Below, one piece after another: positions 9,833 to 17,976 of a stretch of 64,000 nt of DNA. The first letter of the stretch is position 1. Each line of letters begins with the position of its first letter. The notes under the pieces are model-generated. The model did no database searches, was not told the origin of the DNA, and saw only the letters and a program-made list of their open reading frames with translations. The position numbers were made by a program, and so were the translations under genes. This DNA is from Calothrix sp. PCC 7716. GTDB lineage: Bacteria > Cyanobacteriota > Cyanobacteriia > Cyanobacteriales > Nostocaceae. Where the stretch lies: positions 3,844,001-3,908,000 of the forward strand of contig NZ_AP025018.1 in assembly GCF_019977735.1 (NCBI RefSeq). Direction: 5' to 3'.

Positions 9833-9976
9833 ATGATTATATCACTGACCAATCAGAGTGCAAATACTAGTGATTTGTTGACTTCGACCTTTACCATTAA
9901 TTTTTTTTCTGGCATTGGTTTTTACTTCGAGCAAGTTTATGATTATGATTTATGGGCGCCAAACTCCAGTCGTTAG
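9833..9976 (+). CDS. Possible 47-aa small protein
   Basis: ATG at 9833 opens a short frame ending TAG 9974-9976, with aromatic content (FFSGIGFYFEQVYDYDLW). It is about 40 bases downstream of a candidate promoter. No known family, no ribosome binding site. It may be an accidental frame. Confidence 0.2.
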   Translation: MIISLTNQSANTSDLLTSTFTINFFSGIGFYFEQVYDYDLWAPNSSR

Positions 9977-10127
9977 TAAAATAAGACTAACAGACAATAC
10001 TTGGGATAACCTAGAATAAAGGCATGGATGTAGAAACTCATAAACAAATATGGGGTTCAACAGTTGGGTCTTTATGTTTTAAGAAGAAACAAAGCTTTGC
10101 AAACGAAGTAGCTGCGGTCTTAGATTT

Positions 10128-10466
10128 ATGTTAATGCAATTAGAAACAAAGAGTGTCAAAATGTTGCCGCCACAGGCTGAAAGAAAGATGCGTTGCTGGG
10201 TTCGCAGTCGCCATCTAATTTGTTCTGGTCACTTTTTCATTTTTGAAACTGTGGAATACACGACTATTGAGCGCTTTGCAGAGTGTGTTGCAGCGCTGGG
10301 AGGCACTTTAATCTCAGTTGAACCTATCAACAAAATCTGGATGGGCGCCCATCGTCAAGTGATTCTTTATCAAGCCAAAGCGAGTTTACATACTCCTCAT
10401 CATACCTTGAAACAATACTGGATTAAATACGGTGGTTTCTATACCCGTTTTGATGAGCGATGTTAA
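10128..10466 (+). CDS. Hypothetical protein (112 aa), weakly CpcD-like
   Basis: Small basic protein. The central segment (ETVEYTTIERFAECVAALGG then TLISVEP) follows the spacing of CpcD-like linker domains (aromatic, amphipathic helix, GG, beta strand ending in Pro), but similarity is weak and could be chance. The C-terminal part LKQYWIKYGGFYTRFDERC is aromatic. Second ATG at 10134 is equally possible. It is the last gene of the plus-strand run that includes the phycobilisome-related genes. Confidence 0.55.
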   Translation: MLMQLETKSVKMLPPQAERKMRCWVRSRHLICSGHFFIFETVEYTTIERFAECVAALGGTLISVEPINKIWMGAHRQVILYQAKASLHTPHHTLKQYWIKYGGFYTRFDERC

Positions 10467-10578
10467 TGTAATGTTTAATCATTGACCAATTAATTTCATT
10501 GATGTACAATTTTATCGCTAATAGCTGGTGGCTAGTTTTTTGCCTTTGGTTGACTATTAGTCATTGGTTATTAGCAAT

Positions 10579-10602
10579 AGAAACCTAGAAACCCGGTTTC
10601 TA
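10579..10602. repeat. Short palindrome AGAAACCCGGTTTCT
   Basis: Member of the GAAACC-GGTTTC palindrome family, just past the stop of the MlaE-type gene, where it could also act as a weak transcription end. Confidence 0.6.
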
Positions 10603-10613
10603 TAGCCACTAAA

Positions 10614-11399
10614 CTAAATTGGTTTTTCCAAAAATAGCAACGAAATAAAGAAATCACATATAAAAATAGCGACCCAAGAACTAACAACTGCTGCAGTTGC
10701 CGCTTCTCCGACTTGCTTAACACCTCCTCTAGTCACCAGTCCCCAACTACAACTATTAACGGCAACCATCGTACCAAAAATAAATGCCTTGAGTAAAACG
10801 AGTAGCAAATCAGATGTTGATAAAAGTGTTCTAATTGATTCTAAAAAAACTTCTGGAGCAATTTGGTAAAACTGGGCGGCAACAAAAATACCACCAAGAA
10901 CTCCCACCACTAAACCAAAAATAGTAGCAATGGGCACCATCAAGGAACAGGCTATCACTCTTGGAACAACTAAATAATTAATTGGGTCAGTTTTGAGCAT
11001 ATAAAGAGCATCAATTTGCTCAGTAACTTTCATCGCACCTATTTCTGCTGCAAAAGCTGAACCTACTTGTCCTGCAATGATACTCGATGTTAATATCGGC
11101 GCCAATTCTCGACAAAAAGCTAAAGCAAAGGCGCCTCCAACGCTTTCTACAGCACCATATTTAACCAACTCCCTTGCAGTTTGAATAGTAAAAATCATAC
11201 CTGCAAAAAAGTTAACAAGTAACACAGGAGACAAAGAACCAGGGCCAACTTTGACCATGTGTTCCATTACCTTGCTGTAACAGGTTTTTCCTTGAATAAA
11301 GCGTAACCAAACTTGACCGAAAAGTAGTACAGATGCAATGAAATGTACAAAGCCATTTAGGGAATTGACGCTTTGCTTTTGTTGCAATTTTATAGCCAT
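10614..11399 (-). CDS. MlaE/YrbE-family lipid ABC transporter permease
   Basis: Integral membrane permease of the MlaE (formerly DUF140) family, which moves phospholipids or related lipids across the envelope with an ATPase (MlaF) and MCE protein (MlaD). Length 261 residues from ATG 11399 (MAIKLQQKQS); a TTG seven codons upstream is less likely. Family signatures include FFAGMIFTIQTA, ALAFCRELAPILTSSIIAGQVGSAFAAEIGAM and TEQIDAL-x-M-x-TDP. No ATPase or MCE gene adjoins it, common in cyanobacteria where these genes are scattered. Confidence 0.88.
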   Translation of the reverse strand: MAIKLQQKQSVNSLNGFVHFIASVLLFGQVWLRFIQGKTCYSKVMEHMVKVGPGSLSPVLLVNFFAGMIFTIQTARELVKYGAVESVGGAFALAFCRELAPILTSSIIAGQVGSAFAAEIGAMKVTEQIDALYMLKTDPINYLVVPRVIACSLMVPIATIFGLVVGVLGGIFVAAQFYQIAPEVFLESIRTLLSTSDLLLVLLKAFIFGTMVAVNSCSWGLVTRGGVKQVGEAATAAVVSSWVAIFICDFFISLLFLEKPI

Positions 11400-11572
11400 T
11401 ATCACAAAGTATTTTTGCAACTATGTTAGCGTGAATTTTGTAAATTGTTCTAAAGACATAATTTTTATATGTAGATACATCGGTGGGAATCGTGGGAATA
11501 GTATCTTTACACGTTAAAAGTCAACAACACAGGGGCATCTTAACAATTCTTAACAATCAACTGTTGCACGAA

Positions 11573-11702
11573 TTAACTTACATCTTGCACCATTCTCAGC
11601 AAAGCTTAAAGAAACCGGGCTTCTTGCCAAAAATTTTGCTATAAAACGTTGATTTTTCGTATAGAAGCCCGGTTTCTGTTCGAGATGCAAGATGTAAGTT
11701 AA
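11573..11702. repeat. 130-bp inverted-repeat element, copy A
   Basis: Ends are a perfect 17-base inverted repeat (TTAACTTACATCTTGCA and complement). Inside lies a second pair, GAAACCGGGCTTCT and AGAAGCCCGGTTTC, around a core containing AAAACGTTGATTTTTCGT. Copies B (33082-33205) and C (54361-54490, core reversed) share this design. It looks like a non-autonomous mobile element or a structured RNA cassette. Confidence 0.85.
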
Positions 11703-11782
11703 GCAATCTGTATTATTTTCTGCAATTTCTTTACCGCTTCTATCACCAAGTTAGGGACTTCCAAAAATTTAATTCTCCCGGA

Positions 11783-11810
11783 ATGTGGAATGGGCATCCT
11801 TGCCCGTTCA
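11783..11810. repeat. Palindromic repeat GTGGAAYGGGCATCC-type
   Basis: GTGGAATGGGCATCCTTGCC with GCCCGTTC forms a hairpin. Relatives lie at 48456-48489, 49987-50013 and 57104-57133. Confidence 0.65.
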
Positions 11811-12006
11811 AACTGTGGGTGTAAGCGAAGGATACCCACCCCACAAGATGCTTCACTTTACTACCGTCGCGTGAGCGCATGACATGAGTCTAAATTTTGC
11901 CTGTGAGCATTATACTAAAATTACTTACGAACACTTGACAAAATTGAAGTTTTTAGAATTGAGAGGGAATTATATAACTATACACTCTCTACTAAAAATT
12001 AATGTA

Positions 12007-12507
12007 ATGGCATTATCCATTCGTTTATGGGCAGCCTTATGTCATCTCACTGTTATTATATGGGCGCCTTTTATATTTTTGATTCAACGACTGTTTCCTT
12101 CTTCTTCAGCAGCTTGTTTTGTCAAACCGTTTCCAGAATGTGTAAATAGACAGTTTCAAAGTTTGCTTGCACTTTACCTTTGGTCTATTTTACTTTGGAG
12201 TTTACCTTTTATAAGCGTATTTACAACATTTATTATTTGGAAACTAAAGGGGAATATAAATTTATTTATAAAAAAGCATGGAAGTGAAGCTTTTAGTTTC
12301 CAGCTTAAGTCAGCAACTTATTCCTCTATTATTCATTTACTGGTCTGTATGCTTAGTATCCTTTTTAACCCTAGCGTAATTATATTAATTATACTAATAG
12401 ATACTTTCTTTTTTCCTGTACTAGCTGCACTTCAACTATTTTTTGCAATAATTGTTGCTCTACAAGCAGTTAGAGGTAATTTTATTCGTTATGTAGAGAT
12501 AAAGTAG
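12007..12507 (+). CDS. DUF4870-type (Tic20-like) membrane protein
   Basis: Small membrane protein of four hydrophobic helices. The start MALSIRLWAALCHLTVII (ATG 12007) matches the family entry helix; an upstream extension to 11884 lacks family features. Diagnostic parts are IIWKLKGNINLFIKKHGSEAFSFQLK, equivalent to the WLIKK...F...HG-x-EA-x-NFQ motif, and the end VALQAVRGNFIRYV, equivalent to AI-x-A-x-RG-x-x-YRYP. Function is not established; the family is distantly related to Tic20. One odd feature is the insertion between helices 1 and 2 (residues 28-50). Confidence 0.7.
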   Translation: MALSIRLWAALCHLTVIIWAPFIFLIQRLFPSSSAACFVKPFPECVNRQFQSLLALYLWSILLWSLPFISVFTTFIIWKLKGNINLFIKKHGSEAFSFQLKSATYSSIIHLLVCMLSILFNPSVIILIILIDTFFFPVLAALQLFFAIIVALQAVRGNFIRYVEIK

Positions 12508-12639
12508 TTGTGGCTATGTCACCTTACCCAAGCCCTGCATCAGGTGCATCCCGGTAAGTTACGCTATTATTAACATACGACCAAGGTGAACCAAGTGATT
12601 TAGAGTAATTCAATAAATAAATTAAACCATACATATTTT

Positions 12640-12939
12640 ATGCTATCTTACCAAATCGTATCTCAAAATGAAGCCTATAATAACTTCTTCAAATTATTAG
12701 AGAAGATTGAAGAAAGTCGTCAGGTATATATAGTTAACCGTGATAATGGTGAAAATATAGCCTTAATTGCTGAATCAGACTTAAAAAGCTTGGTTGAGAC
12801 AGTTTTTCTTTTACGTTCACCAAAAAATGCTATTCGGCTAATGGAAGCAATTGAGGAATCTAAAACAGGCAAGATAAAACCTCAAAGTATCGAAGACCTT
12901 AAACAAGAGCTAGCAATAGAGCAAGATGATGAATTATAA
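12640..12939 (+). CDS. Phd/YefM-family antitoxin, no toxin adjacent
   Basis: A 99-residue protein with the Phd/YefM fold: VSQNEAYNNFFKLLEKIEESRQVYIVNRDNGENIALIAESDLKSLVETVFLLRSPKNA. This is the DNA-binding N-domain plus the helix that normally precedes the toxin-binding tail. No YoeB/Doc-like toxin frame lies within 340 bases on either side, so it is an orphan antitoxin or a regulator. The neighbours are unrelated. Confidence 0.85.
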   Translation: MLSYQIVSQNEAYNNFFKLLEKIEESRQVYIVNRDNGENIALIAESDLKSLVETVFLLRSPKNAIRLMEAIEESKTGKIKPQSIEDLKQELAIEQDDEL

Positions 12940-13279
12940 ACAAAATAATATAACTTGACAATAAATTAGTACATAAAAATTCATAAAATTATATTATAGG
13001 CACCCTTGCATAAAGTAGTACCCTTCTGAAAATATCTATAAGGATAAAAATCGACGAAATATGACGAAATATGACGAAATATATAGATAAGTCTTTAGGA
13101 ACGAGATATGAGCGACCAACAACCAACACCAGTTCCTCTCTCTGTGTCCTAATGGTCTCTGTGGTAAAAAATCTTATACTACAGAGGTGCCTATATAAAA
13201 TTCACTATAAAAAACAATTATGATTAACTCGCATCCAGCATCAAACAAAGTTTAGAATAGGGGAAAATGAGGTAAACAC
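12940..13279. other. Intergenic region after the orphan antitoxin
   Basis: No toxin frame is visible. Holds three tandem copies of GACGAAATAT (13053-13082) and two GGCACC/GGTGCC sites (13001, 13188). Confidence 0.6.
13053..13082. repeat. Tandem repeat, 3 x GACGAAATAT
   Basis: Three perfect 10-base units in direct tandem, between the orphan antitoxin and the Uma2 gene. Possibly a short iterated slippage tract. Confidence 0.9.
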
Positions 13280-13831
13280 ATGACTATAACCAGAGCCAAA
13301 TGGACAGTTGATGATTACCACCAGATGATTGATAAAGGCATATTGTCTGGGCGCCGTGTAGAATTGTTAAAAGGGGAAATTGTAGAAATGCCTCCAGAGC
13401 GAGAACCACATGCTGTATATAGTAGTTCTGCTGTTGAGTATTTACGTTTAAGGTTGGGCGAACGAGCAACAATTAGAGAAGGACACCCAATTACACTACC
13501 GAATGATTCGGAACCCGAACCAGATATAGCAGTTGTTGTTCCTCCTCTTGCACAATATCTAGCCCATCATCCATATGTAGAAGATATTTATTGGGTAGTG
13601 GAATACTCAAATACTACCTTAGAGAAAGATTTGGGAGAGAAAAAACTAGCTTACGCAGAAGCTGGTATTCGTGAGTATTGGGTTGTTGATTTACAAAATT
13701 CACAACTGATAGTTTTTCGCAACCCTAGTTCAAATCAATATCTTTCAGAAGTAAAATTAACTACTGGTTTTATTTCACCTCAAGATTTTCCAAATATACA
13801 GCTAGAAGTCAAAAAAATGTTTACTATATAA
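13280..13831 (+). CDS. Uma2-family (DUF820) PD-(D/E)XK nuclease-like protein
   Basis: A 183-residue protein of the Uma2 family, abundant in cyanobacteria and with a restriction-endonuclease-like fold. Seen in order: WTVDDYHQMIDKGIL, GRRVELLKGEIVEM, REPHA, EPEPDIAVV (acidic active-site residues), IYWVVEYSNTTLEKDLGEKKLAYAEAGIREYWVVDL, with the Glu...Lys pair and the YA-x-AGI-x-EYW motif. Cellular role is unknown; members often spread with mobile DNA. Monocistronic, convergent with the LRV gene, 10 bases between stops. Confidence 0.9.
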   Translation: MTITRAKWTVDDYHQMIDKGILSGRRVELLKGEIVEMPPEREPHAVYSSSAVEYLRLRLGERATIREGHPITLPNDSEPEPDIAVVVPPLAQYLAHHPYVEDIYWVVEYSNTTLEKDLGEKKLAYAEAGIREYWVVDLQNSQLIVFRNPSSNQYLSEVKLTTGFISPQDFPNIQLEVKKMFTI

Positions 13832-13841
13832 ATTATGATAG

Positions 13842-14945
13842 TTAGGTTTTCCAACCTAGCCACCTAGCTTTAACCTCGTCTCCAAGACGAAGATTATCAC
13901 GAGCAGGTTCACAGATGGTGAGTCTACGCTCTTCTGCCAAATTTTGTAAAACATCACTTGGAGTAGCAATATTTTTAGCTATTTCTCTTAATACTAAGCG
14001 ATGCTCATTTGGAAGTTGTGACATTTTATTAAGCGTTTCTGGTGGTGTTTTTATATTAGCTGCAATACGAATGCGTACTTTGAGAATATCAGATGTTGAT
14101 AATTTTTCTAGTATATAAGGATGAACTTTATAACATGAAGCTAACCAAATAATGAAAGCTTCACCGTTACCGTATTGGCTAAATTTCTTTAAAAGAACAT
14201 CTAAAATTTGTGCAGGCGCCTGAGAATTGAAGAAAAGACTTTGACTCACCTCAGAAATTGGGTCGTTAGCCAATTGTACTATCGCTTTAAGAGGAATATT
14301 AGGGTTTTCAGCAACACCACTACGAACATGGAAACTCTTATCTACTAATAACTTCTCTAGTAAGCGAAGCGGTGTATTCAAATTTATGGCAACACCATAG
14401 CGGGCATTTTGATGTTTACTTTTTGCAAGCTGCTCTAAAAAAGCTAAAGGTGTATTTGGGTGTCTGGCGATAGTGAAACGAGTCATTGAATCTTCACTGT
14501 TAATAAGCTGTTGCAATACCTCCGCAGGCGCCAAACCATCGTATATCTCTTGCTTTAGAATTCCTTTCTCAGAATAACAATGCTCTAAAATATAATCGCA
14601 CAAGCTAGGAAGAGTTTTTAAAGGGATTTGTTGGAAAAAATTAGGATTTTCTAGCAGTAACAACGGTAATATAGGGTTTTTAATAAATTGCACAGGAAAT
14701 TTTTTGCCTAACTGACACAATACTTGTGTTGGAGTGTTAGGGTTCGCTGTAACATTAGCCAAAATAATATTATCCCTACGTCTTGCCATGATTTCAAGCA
14801 ATTCTGGTGGAGAAGCCGGATTTGCAGCCATTAAGCGCGCTAAATCCAGATTTTTTTGGGATAATTCTTTAAGACGTTCAAAGGAAACTTCGCCACTCAT
14901 GACTTCCTTTACAAGGCTATCAAAATCAGGCAATTTTGCTTTCAT
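13842..14945 (-). CDS. Leucine-rich-repeat-variant (LRV) protein
   Basis: Solenoid protein of about 24-residue LRV repeats. Units such as ARLMAANPASPPELLEIMAR, TANPNTPTQVLCQLGKK, RFTIARHPNTPLAFLEQLAK and RSGVAENPNIPLKAIVQLAN recur from residue 40 to the end. Start placed at ATG 14945 (MKAKLPDFDSLVKEVMSG); the longer frame begins inside a palindromic repeat (14972-14988). LRV proteins give a curved scaffold for protein binding; partners are unknown. No signal peptide. Downstream of the alpha-amylase on the same strand, but the repeat between them suggests separate transcription. Confidence 0.82.
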   Translation of the reverse strand: MKAKLPDFDSLVKEVMSGEVSFERLKELSQKNLDLARLMAANPASPPELLEIMARRRDNIILANVTANPNTPTQVLCQLGKKFPVQFIKNPILPLLLLENPNFFQQIPLKTLPSLCDYILEHCYSEKGILKQEIYDGLAPAEVLQQLINSEDSMTRFTIARHPNTPLAFLEQLAKSKHQNARYGVAINLNTPLRLLEKLLVDKSFHVRSGVAENPNIPLKAIVQLANDPISEVSQSLFFNSQAPAQILDVLLKKFSQYGNGEAFIIWLASCYKVHPYILEKLSTSDILKVRIRIAANIKTPPETLNKMSQLPNEHRLVLREIAKNIATPSDVLQNLAEERRLTICEPARDNLRLGDEVKARWLGWKT

Positions 14946-14971
14946 ACTCGGATATTCAATGGTGTTTGTTT

Positions 14972-14988
14972 GGTGGGCAGTGCCCACC
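14972..14988. repeat. Palindrome GGTGGGCAGTGCCCACC
   Basis: An 8-base stem with a single central base, between the alpha-amylase stop and the LRV start. It could terminate the amylase message in part. Confidence 0.8.
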
Positions 14989-14996
14989 CTACTATT

Positions 14997-16490
14997 TTAT
15001 TTACCAAATAATGCTTTTAAATCCAAACCGGAGTCTTGTACCCAAACCGATACAGAACCACCTTTACAACGAAACTCAGCCCAACCTTGGTCATTGGTAT
15101 AAATTGGCTCTTTGATATGTTCGGTGATATCAATAAATTTGGTTTTGCGCTTGCCAACTTCCATCCATTTAGAACCTTCGGCGCCATCACTCATAATAAC
15201 AGCCATAGCTTTGGGGTGTTTTTCATTACCTAAGCGTGTCCAACCGATAGTATTAAAATGGTCAAAGTATTCGTATTGCGAACCGTGGGCATAATGTTGA
15301 CGTGCGTAGAGTAATTTATCGATTATCCAACGATGTGAAGGCATGTGGATATCATATCCTTTGTCGTTGTAATCGGCGCCGTAGTAATCGGCATGGAAAA
15401 CGCAAGGGTATCCTTGATCGCGTAGTAAGATTATTGCGTATGCAAGAGGTTTAAACCAAGGTTCAACAACAGACTCTAGTGCTTGCAGTGGTTGAGAATC
15501 ATGGTTTTCTACGAATGTAACAGCATGAGTTGAGCGTTGTTGCATTAAAGTGCCATCTAAAATGCGACGCATATCGTAGTTACCACCCGACTTGCTAGCA
15601 TAGTGAAAGTTGTAATGTAAACTCACATCAAAAACTGACATCCTGGCGCCAACCGAGTCGATATACCACTTTAAAGTATCAACATCGGGAACCCAGTACT
15701 CACCAACAACGAATAAATCTTTACCAACATGCTTTTCTAAATCATCCAACCATTGGGGAAAGAACCAAGAGGAAATATGTTTTATCGCATCAAGTCGAAA
15801 CCCATCAACACCTGTAGTGTCTAAATACCACTTACCCCAATCAGTAATTTCACGGCGTACCCATTCATCTTGAAAGTCTAAATCGCAACCCATTAAGTAA
15901 GCAAAATTGCCTTTTTCAAGAGCTACATAATCATCAAATGTTTTACCCTCTACTAAATAAACAGTTCCACGGTCATCAGATTTATACTCGTTGTAATCAA
16001 CACCATCGAAATGCCACCAATGCCATTCAAACTGAGAATACTTGCCTTGGCGCCCAGGAAAATGAAAATGAGTATAACTGCGTATTTCTTCTAAACCACC
16101 TTTGGGACTTTGCCTGTTATCTTGCCAGAAAGGGGTAGCTTTAAAGACTTCAGGAGAGTCGGCGCCTATTTTATGGTTAAGAACCGCATCAGCGTAAACT
16201 TGTATCCCTTCACGATGGAGTGCTTTAATCGCATCAAGATACTGCTGACGAGTTCCATACTTAGTGCGAACAGACCCTTTTTGGTCAAACTCTCCTAAAT
16301 CATATAAATCATAAACACCATAACCAACATCGAATCCTCCCCCAGTTCCTTTATAAGCAGGAGGCAACCACATTGCCGTGAAACCTTTCTTCTTCAACTC
16401 ACTGGCATTGCTTTTAACTTGATTCCAAAGAGTACCGTCGCTACTGTTGTACCAGTGGAAGTACTGCATCATCACGCCGTTAATTGCCAT
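14997..16490 (-). CDS. Alpha-amylase, GH13 (cytoplasmic, subfamily 5-like)
   Basis: Hydrolyses alpha-1,4 links in glycogen and maltodextrins. It has 497 residues and no signal peptide, beginning MAINGVMMQYFHWYNSSDGT, the GMMQ(Y/F)F-W start typical of the intracellular subfamily. GH13 motifs: DAVLNH (about 101-106), GVDGFRLDAIKH with nucleophile Asp234, GEYW with acid/base Glu264, FVENHDSQP with transition-state Asp331. A short C-terminal beta domain ends in WAEFRCKGGSVSVWV. Likely role is intracellular storage-glucan turnover. Single gene, divergent from higBA. Confidence 0.95.
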   Translation of the reverse strand: MAINGVMMQYFHWYNSSDGTLWNQVKSNASELKKKGFTAMWLPPAYKGTGGGFDVGYGVYDLYDLGEFDQKGSVRTKYGTRQQYLDAIKALHREGIQVYADAVLNHKIGADSPEVFKATPFWQDNRQSPKGGLEEIRSYTHFHFPGRQGKYSQFEWHWWHFDGVDYNEYKSDDRGTVYLVEGKTFDDYVALEKGNFAYLMGCDLDFQDEWVRREITDWGKWYLDTTGVDGFRLDAIKHISSWFFPQWLDDLEKHVGKDLFVVGEYWVPDVDTLKWYIDSVGARMSVFDVSLHYNFHYASKSGGNYDMRRILDGTLMQQRSTHAVTFVENHDSQPLQALESVVEPWFKPLAYAIILLRDQGYPCVFHADYYGADYNDKGYDIHMPSHRWIIDKLLYARQHYAHGSQYEYFDHFNTIGWTRLGNEKHPKAMAVIMSDGAEGSKWMEVGKRKTKFIDITEHIKEPIYTNDQGWAEFRCKGGSVSVWVQDSGLDLKALFGK

Positions 16491-16679
16491 GATTTACACC
16501 TACTATAGGTTAATGTTGCAAATTATGACTTTAGCTTGTTCATTGGTCAAGCTGATTTTAGCACTTGGGCACCGTCGTTATTGGATAAGAATCGGTTATA
16601 ATAGTACTAACTTTGACCGTTCCGCTCAAAAACTATTATAATTAAATCTTAAATTTGTATTAATTCGTATGAAGTATAG

Positions 16680-16979
16680 ATGCATCTAATATCAATTCGT
16701 AACCTCCGTGTTGACGCTGCTCAATATCCTAACGTTGAAAGCCAAATTGAGGAATGGTATAAATCGATTAGGAAAGTGGAATGGAATAATTTGGAGGATG
16801 TTCGTCAAACATATCGTGATGCAGAAGCGGTTGGCAATTTTACTGTTTTTAATATAAAAGGTAATGCCTATAGGTTAATTGTTGGTATTGATTATCAAGA
16901 TAAAACTATCTACTATAAATATTTTCTTACCCACGCTGAATATGATAAAGGTAAATGGAAAAATGACTCATACTTTTGA
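16680..16979 (+). CDS. higB: HigB-family type II toxin
   Basis: RelE/ParE-fold mRNA interferase of the HigB family, 99 residues. It shows the family features: an early Trp-rich region (WYKSIRKVEWNNLEDVRQTY), DAEAVGNFTVFNIKGNAYRLIVGIDYQDKTIYYKYFLTHAEYDKGKW, ending in a short tail. The conserved FNI-x-GN-x-YRL core and the FL-TH-x-EYD stretch are diagnostic. As usual for HigBA, the toxin gene comes first; it overlaps the antitoxin by 17 bases, ensuring co-translation. Confidence 0.92.
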   Translation: MHLISIRNLRVDAAQYPNVESQIEEWYKSIRKVEWNNLEDVRQTYRDAEAVGNFTVFNIKGNAYRLIVGIDYQDKTIYYKYFLTHAEYDKGKWKNDSYF

Positions 16980-17379
16980 CAAAGTTTTATATAGCAATCT
17001 TTTAGCACAAGCGGCACCTAAAGTAATCGAGACAGAAGAAGACTATGAAAAAGCTTTAGAATTAGCAGAGAAGCTTACGTTTACAAAAAATAAAACTCCA
17101 GAAGAAAGATTACTATATAGACTATTGGTAACGCTAATTGAAGTATATGAGGCTGAACATTACCCAATTAATGATGTCAGTATACACAAAGTACTTCAAC
17201 ATATAGTAGAAGCAAGTGGTATTAGTCAAGAAGATTTAGCAAATCTCATTGGTTCAGAGAATGAAGTTTCGGACATATTAAGCGGTAAAAAGCCTATTAA
17301 TCAAACACAAGCTGAAGCTCTTGGTAAACGTTTTAAAGTATCACCCAGTTTGTTTACTGAGGAGGCGCCTCAAGTTTAA
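16963..17379 (+). CDS. higA: HigA-family antitoxin (HTH)
   Basis: Cognate antitoxin, 138 residues from ATG 16963 (MTHTFDKVLYSNLLAQ). The N-terminal part is helical (ETEEDYEKALELAEKLTF), followed by an XRE-type helix-turn-helix at about 86-135: LQHIVEASGISQEDLANLIGSENEVSDILSGKKPINQTQAEALGKRF. It should neutralise HigB and repress the operon. Longer upstream frames lie inside higB. Its last 26 bases overlap the end of the convergent acetyltransferase gene. Confidence 0.92.
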   Translation: MTHTFDKVLYSNLLAQAAPKVIETEEDYEKALELAEKLTFTKNKTPEERLLYRLLVTLIEVYEAEHYPINDVSIHKVLQHIVEASGISQEDLANLIGSENEVSDILSGKKPINQTQAEALGKRFKVSPSLFTEEAPQV

Positions 17380-17893
17380 ATAACTCAAGTTTCATATTAT
17401 AATATTTAGTTGTACTACCTATTGGAATCATTCCCAATCTTTGAGTAACTTTAATTGATGCTGTGTTATCTTGGTTAACAATCGAGTATATTTCGCGTAG
17501 CTTCAAAACATTAAACCCGTAATTAAGAATTACCTTTGCTGCTTCCGTTGCATAACCTTTACCCCATGCAGATTTTTTCAAATGCCAACCAATCTCATAA
17601 TCTTCCGTAAACTGTCCATCATTACCCTTTAAAGGTACTAAAAGAATTGTTCCTACAATTTCTCCAGTTTCTTTAAGAACCATTGCCCATAAACCAGTGC
17701 CATTATTAAGTTGAGCAGCTATTTTTACCCATCGTTCTAGTGTATTTACTATCTGTTCAAGGTCTGTAGCTTTGGAATTAGGAAGGAAGCGAGTAACTTC
17801 AGGGTCACTGTAAATCTTTAAAGCTTGCTCTGCATCTTCTTGAGGAATCCAAGTACGAATAATTAAACGGTCAGTTTCAGCGATAATAGTCAT
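17354..17893 (-). CDS. GNAT acetyltransferase (RimJ/RimL type)
   Basis: N-acetyltransferase of 179 residues. TDRLIIRTW near the start, GTGLWAMVLKETGEIVGTILLVP, EIGWHLKKSAWGKGYATEAAKVIL with the acetyl-CoA-binding (K)GYATEA loop, then REIYSIVNQDNTASIKVTQRLGM, the NxAS...LGM motif of RimJ/RimL enzymes. Substrate unknown. It converges with and overlaps higA by 26 bases. Its start is ATG 17893, with a pair of GAAACC-type palindromes upstream. Confidence 0.9.
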   Translation of the reverse strand: MTIIAETDRLIIRTWIPQEDAEQALKIYSDPEVTRFLPNSKATDLEQIVNTLERWVKIAAQLNNGTGLWAMVLKETGEIVGTILLVPLKGNDGQFTEDYEIGWHLKKSAWGKGYATEAAKVILNYGFNVLKLREIYSIVNQDNTASIKVTQRLGMIPIGSTTKYYNMKLELFKLEAPPQ

Positions 17894-17897
17894 AATG

Positions 17898-17970
17898 TTC
17901 TAGAAACCTGGTTTCTTAATCGATAATTTGTAACAAAAATGACAATTTTGCGTAGAAACCAGGTTTCTTT
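17898..17970. repeat. Pair of AGAAACCWGGTTTCT palindromes
   Basis: TAGAAACCTGGTTTCTTA (about 17900-17917) and TAGAAACCAGGTTTCTTT (about 17953-17970) flank an AT-rich core with TGTAAC...GACAATT. The pairing at 49863-49936 has the same layout. Together they may be a small inverted-repeat unit. Confidence 0.75.
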
Positions 17971-17976
17971 GCGTAG

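Larger units (their letters stand above)
9654..10127. other. Intergenic region with a candidate promoter and a possible short frame
   Basis: Contains TTGACT (9762-9767) and TATAAC (9784-9789), 16 bases apart, a plausible sigma-70-type promoter reading rightward. The only open frame of interest is the 47-codon one at 9833-9976. One GGCGCC site. Confidence 0.5.
11400..12006. other. Intergenic region rich in repeats
   Basis: Holds the 130-base inverted-repeat element at 11573-11702 and a GGGCATCC-GCCC hairpin at 11783-11810, followed by a GTGGGTGT...ACCCAC hairpin. A frame open from ATG 11884 leads into the DUF4870 gene but is not supported as coding before 12007. Confidence 0.6.

Noticed and set aside
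13053-13082. Tandem GACGAAATAT units as a CRISPR or iteron array
   Set aside because: Only three contiguous units without spacers and no replication or cas genes nearby.
14734-15294. Plus-strand frames opposite the LRV and amylase genes
   Set aside because: Shadows of well-supported minus-strand genes.
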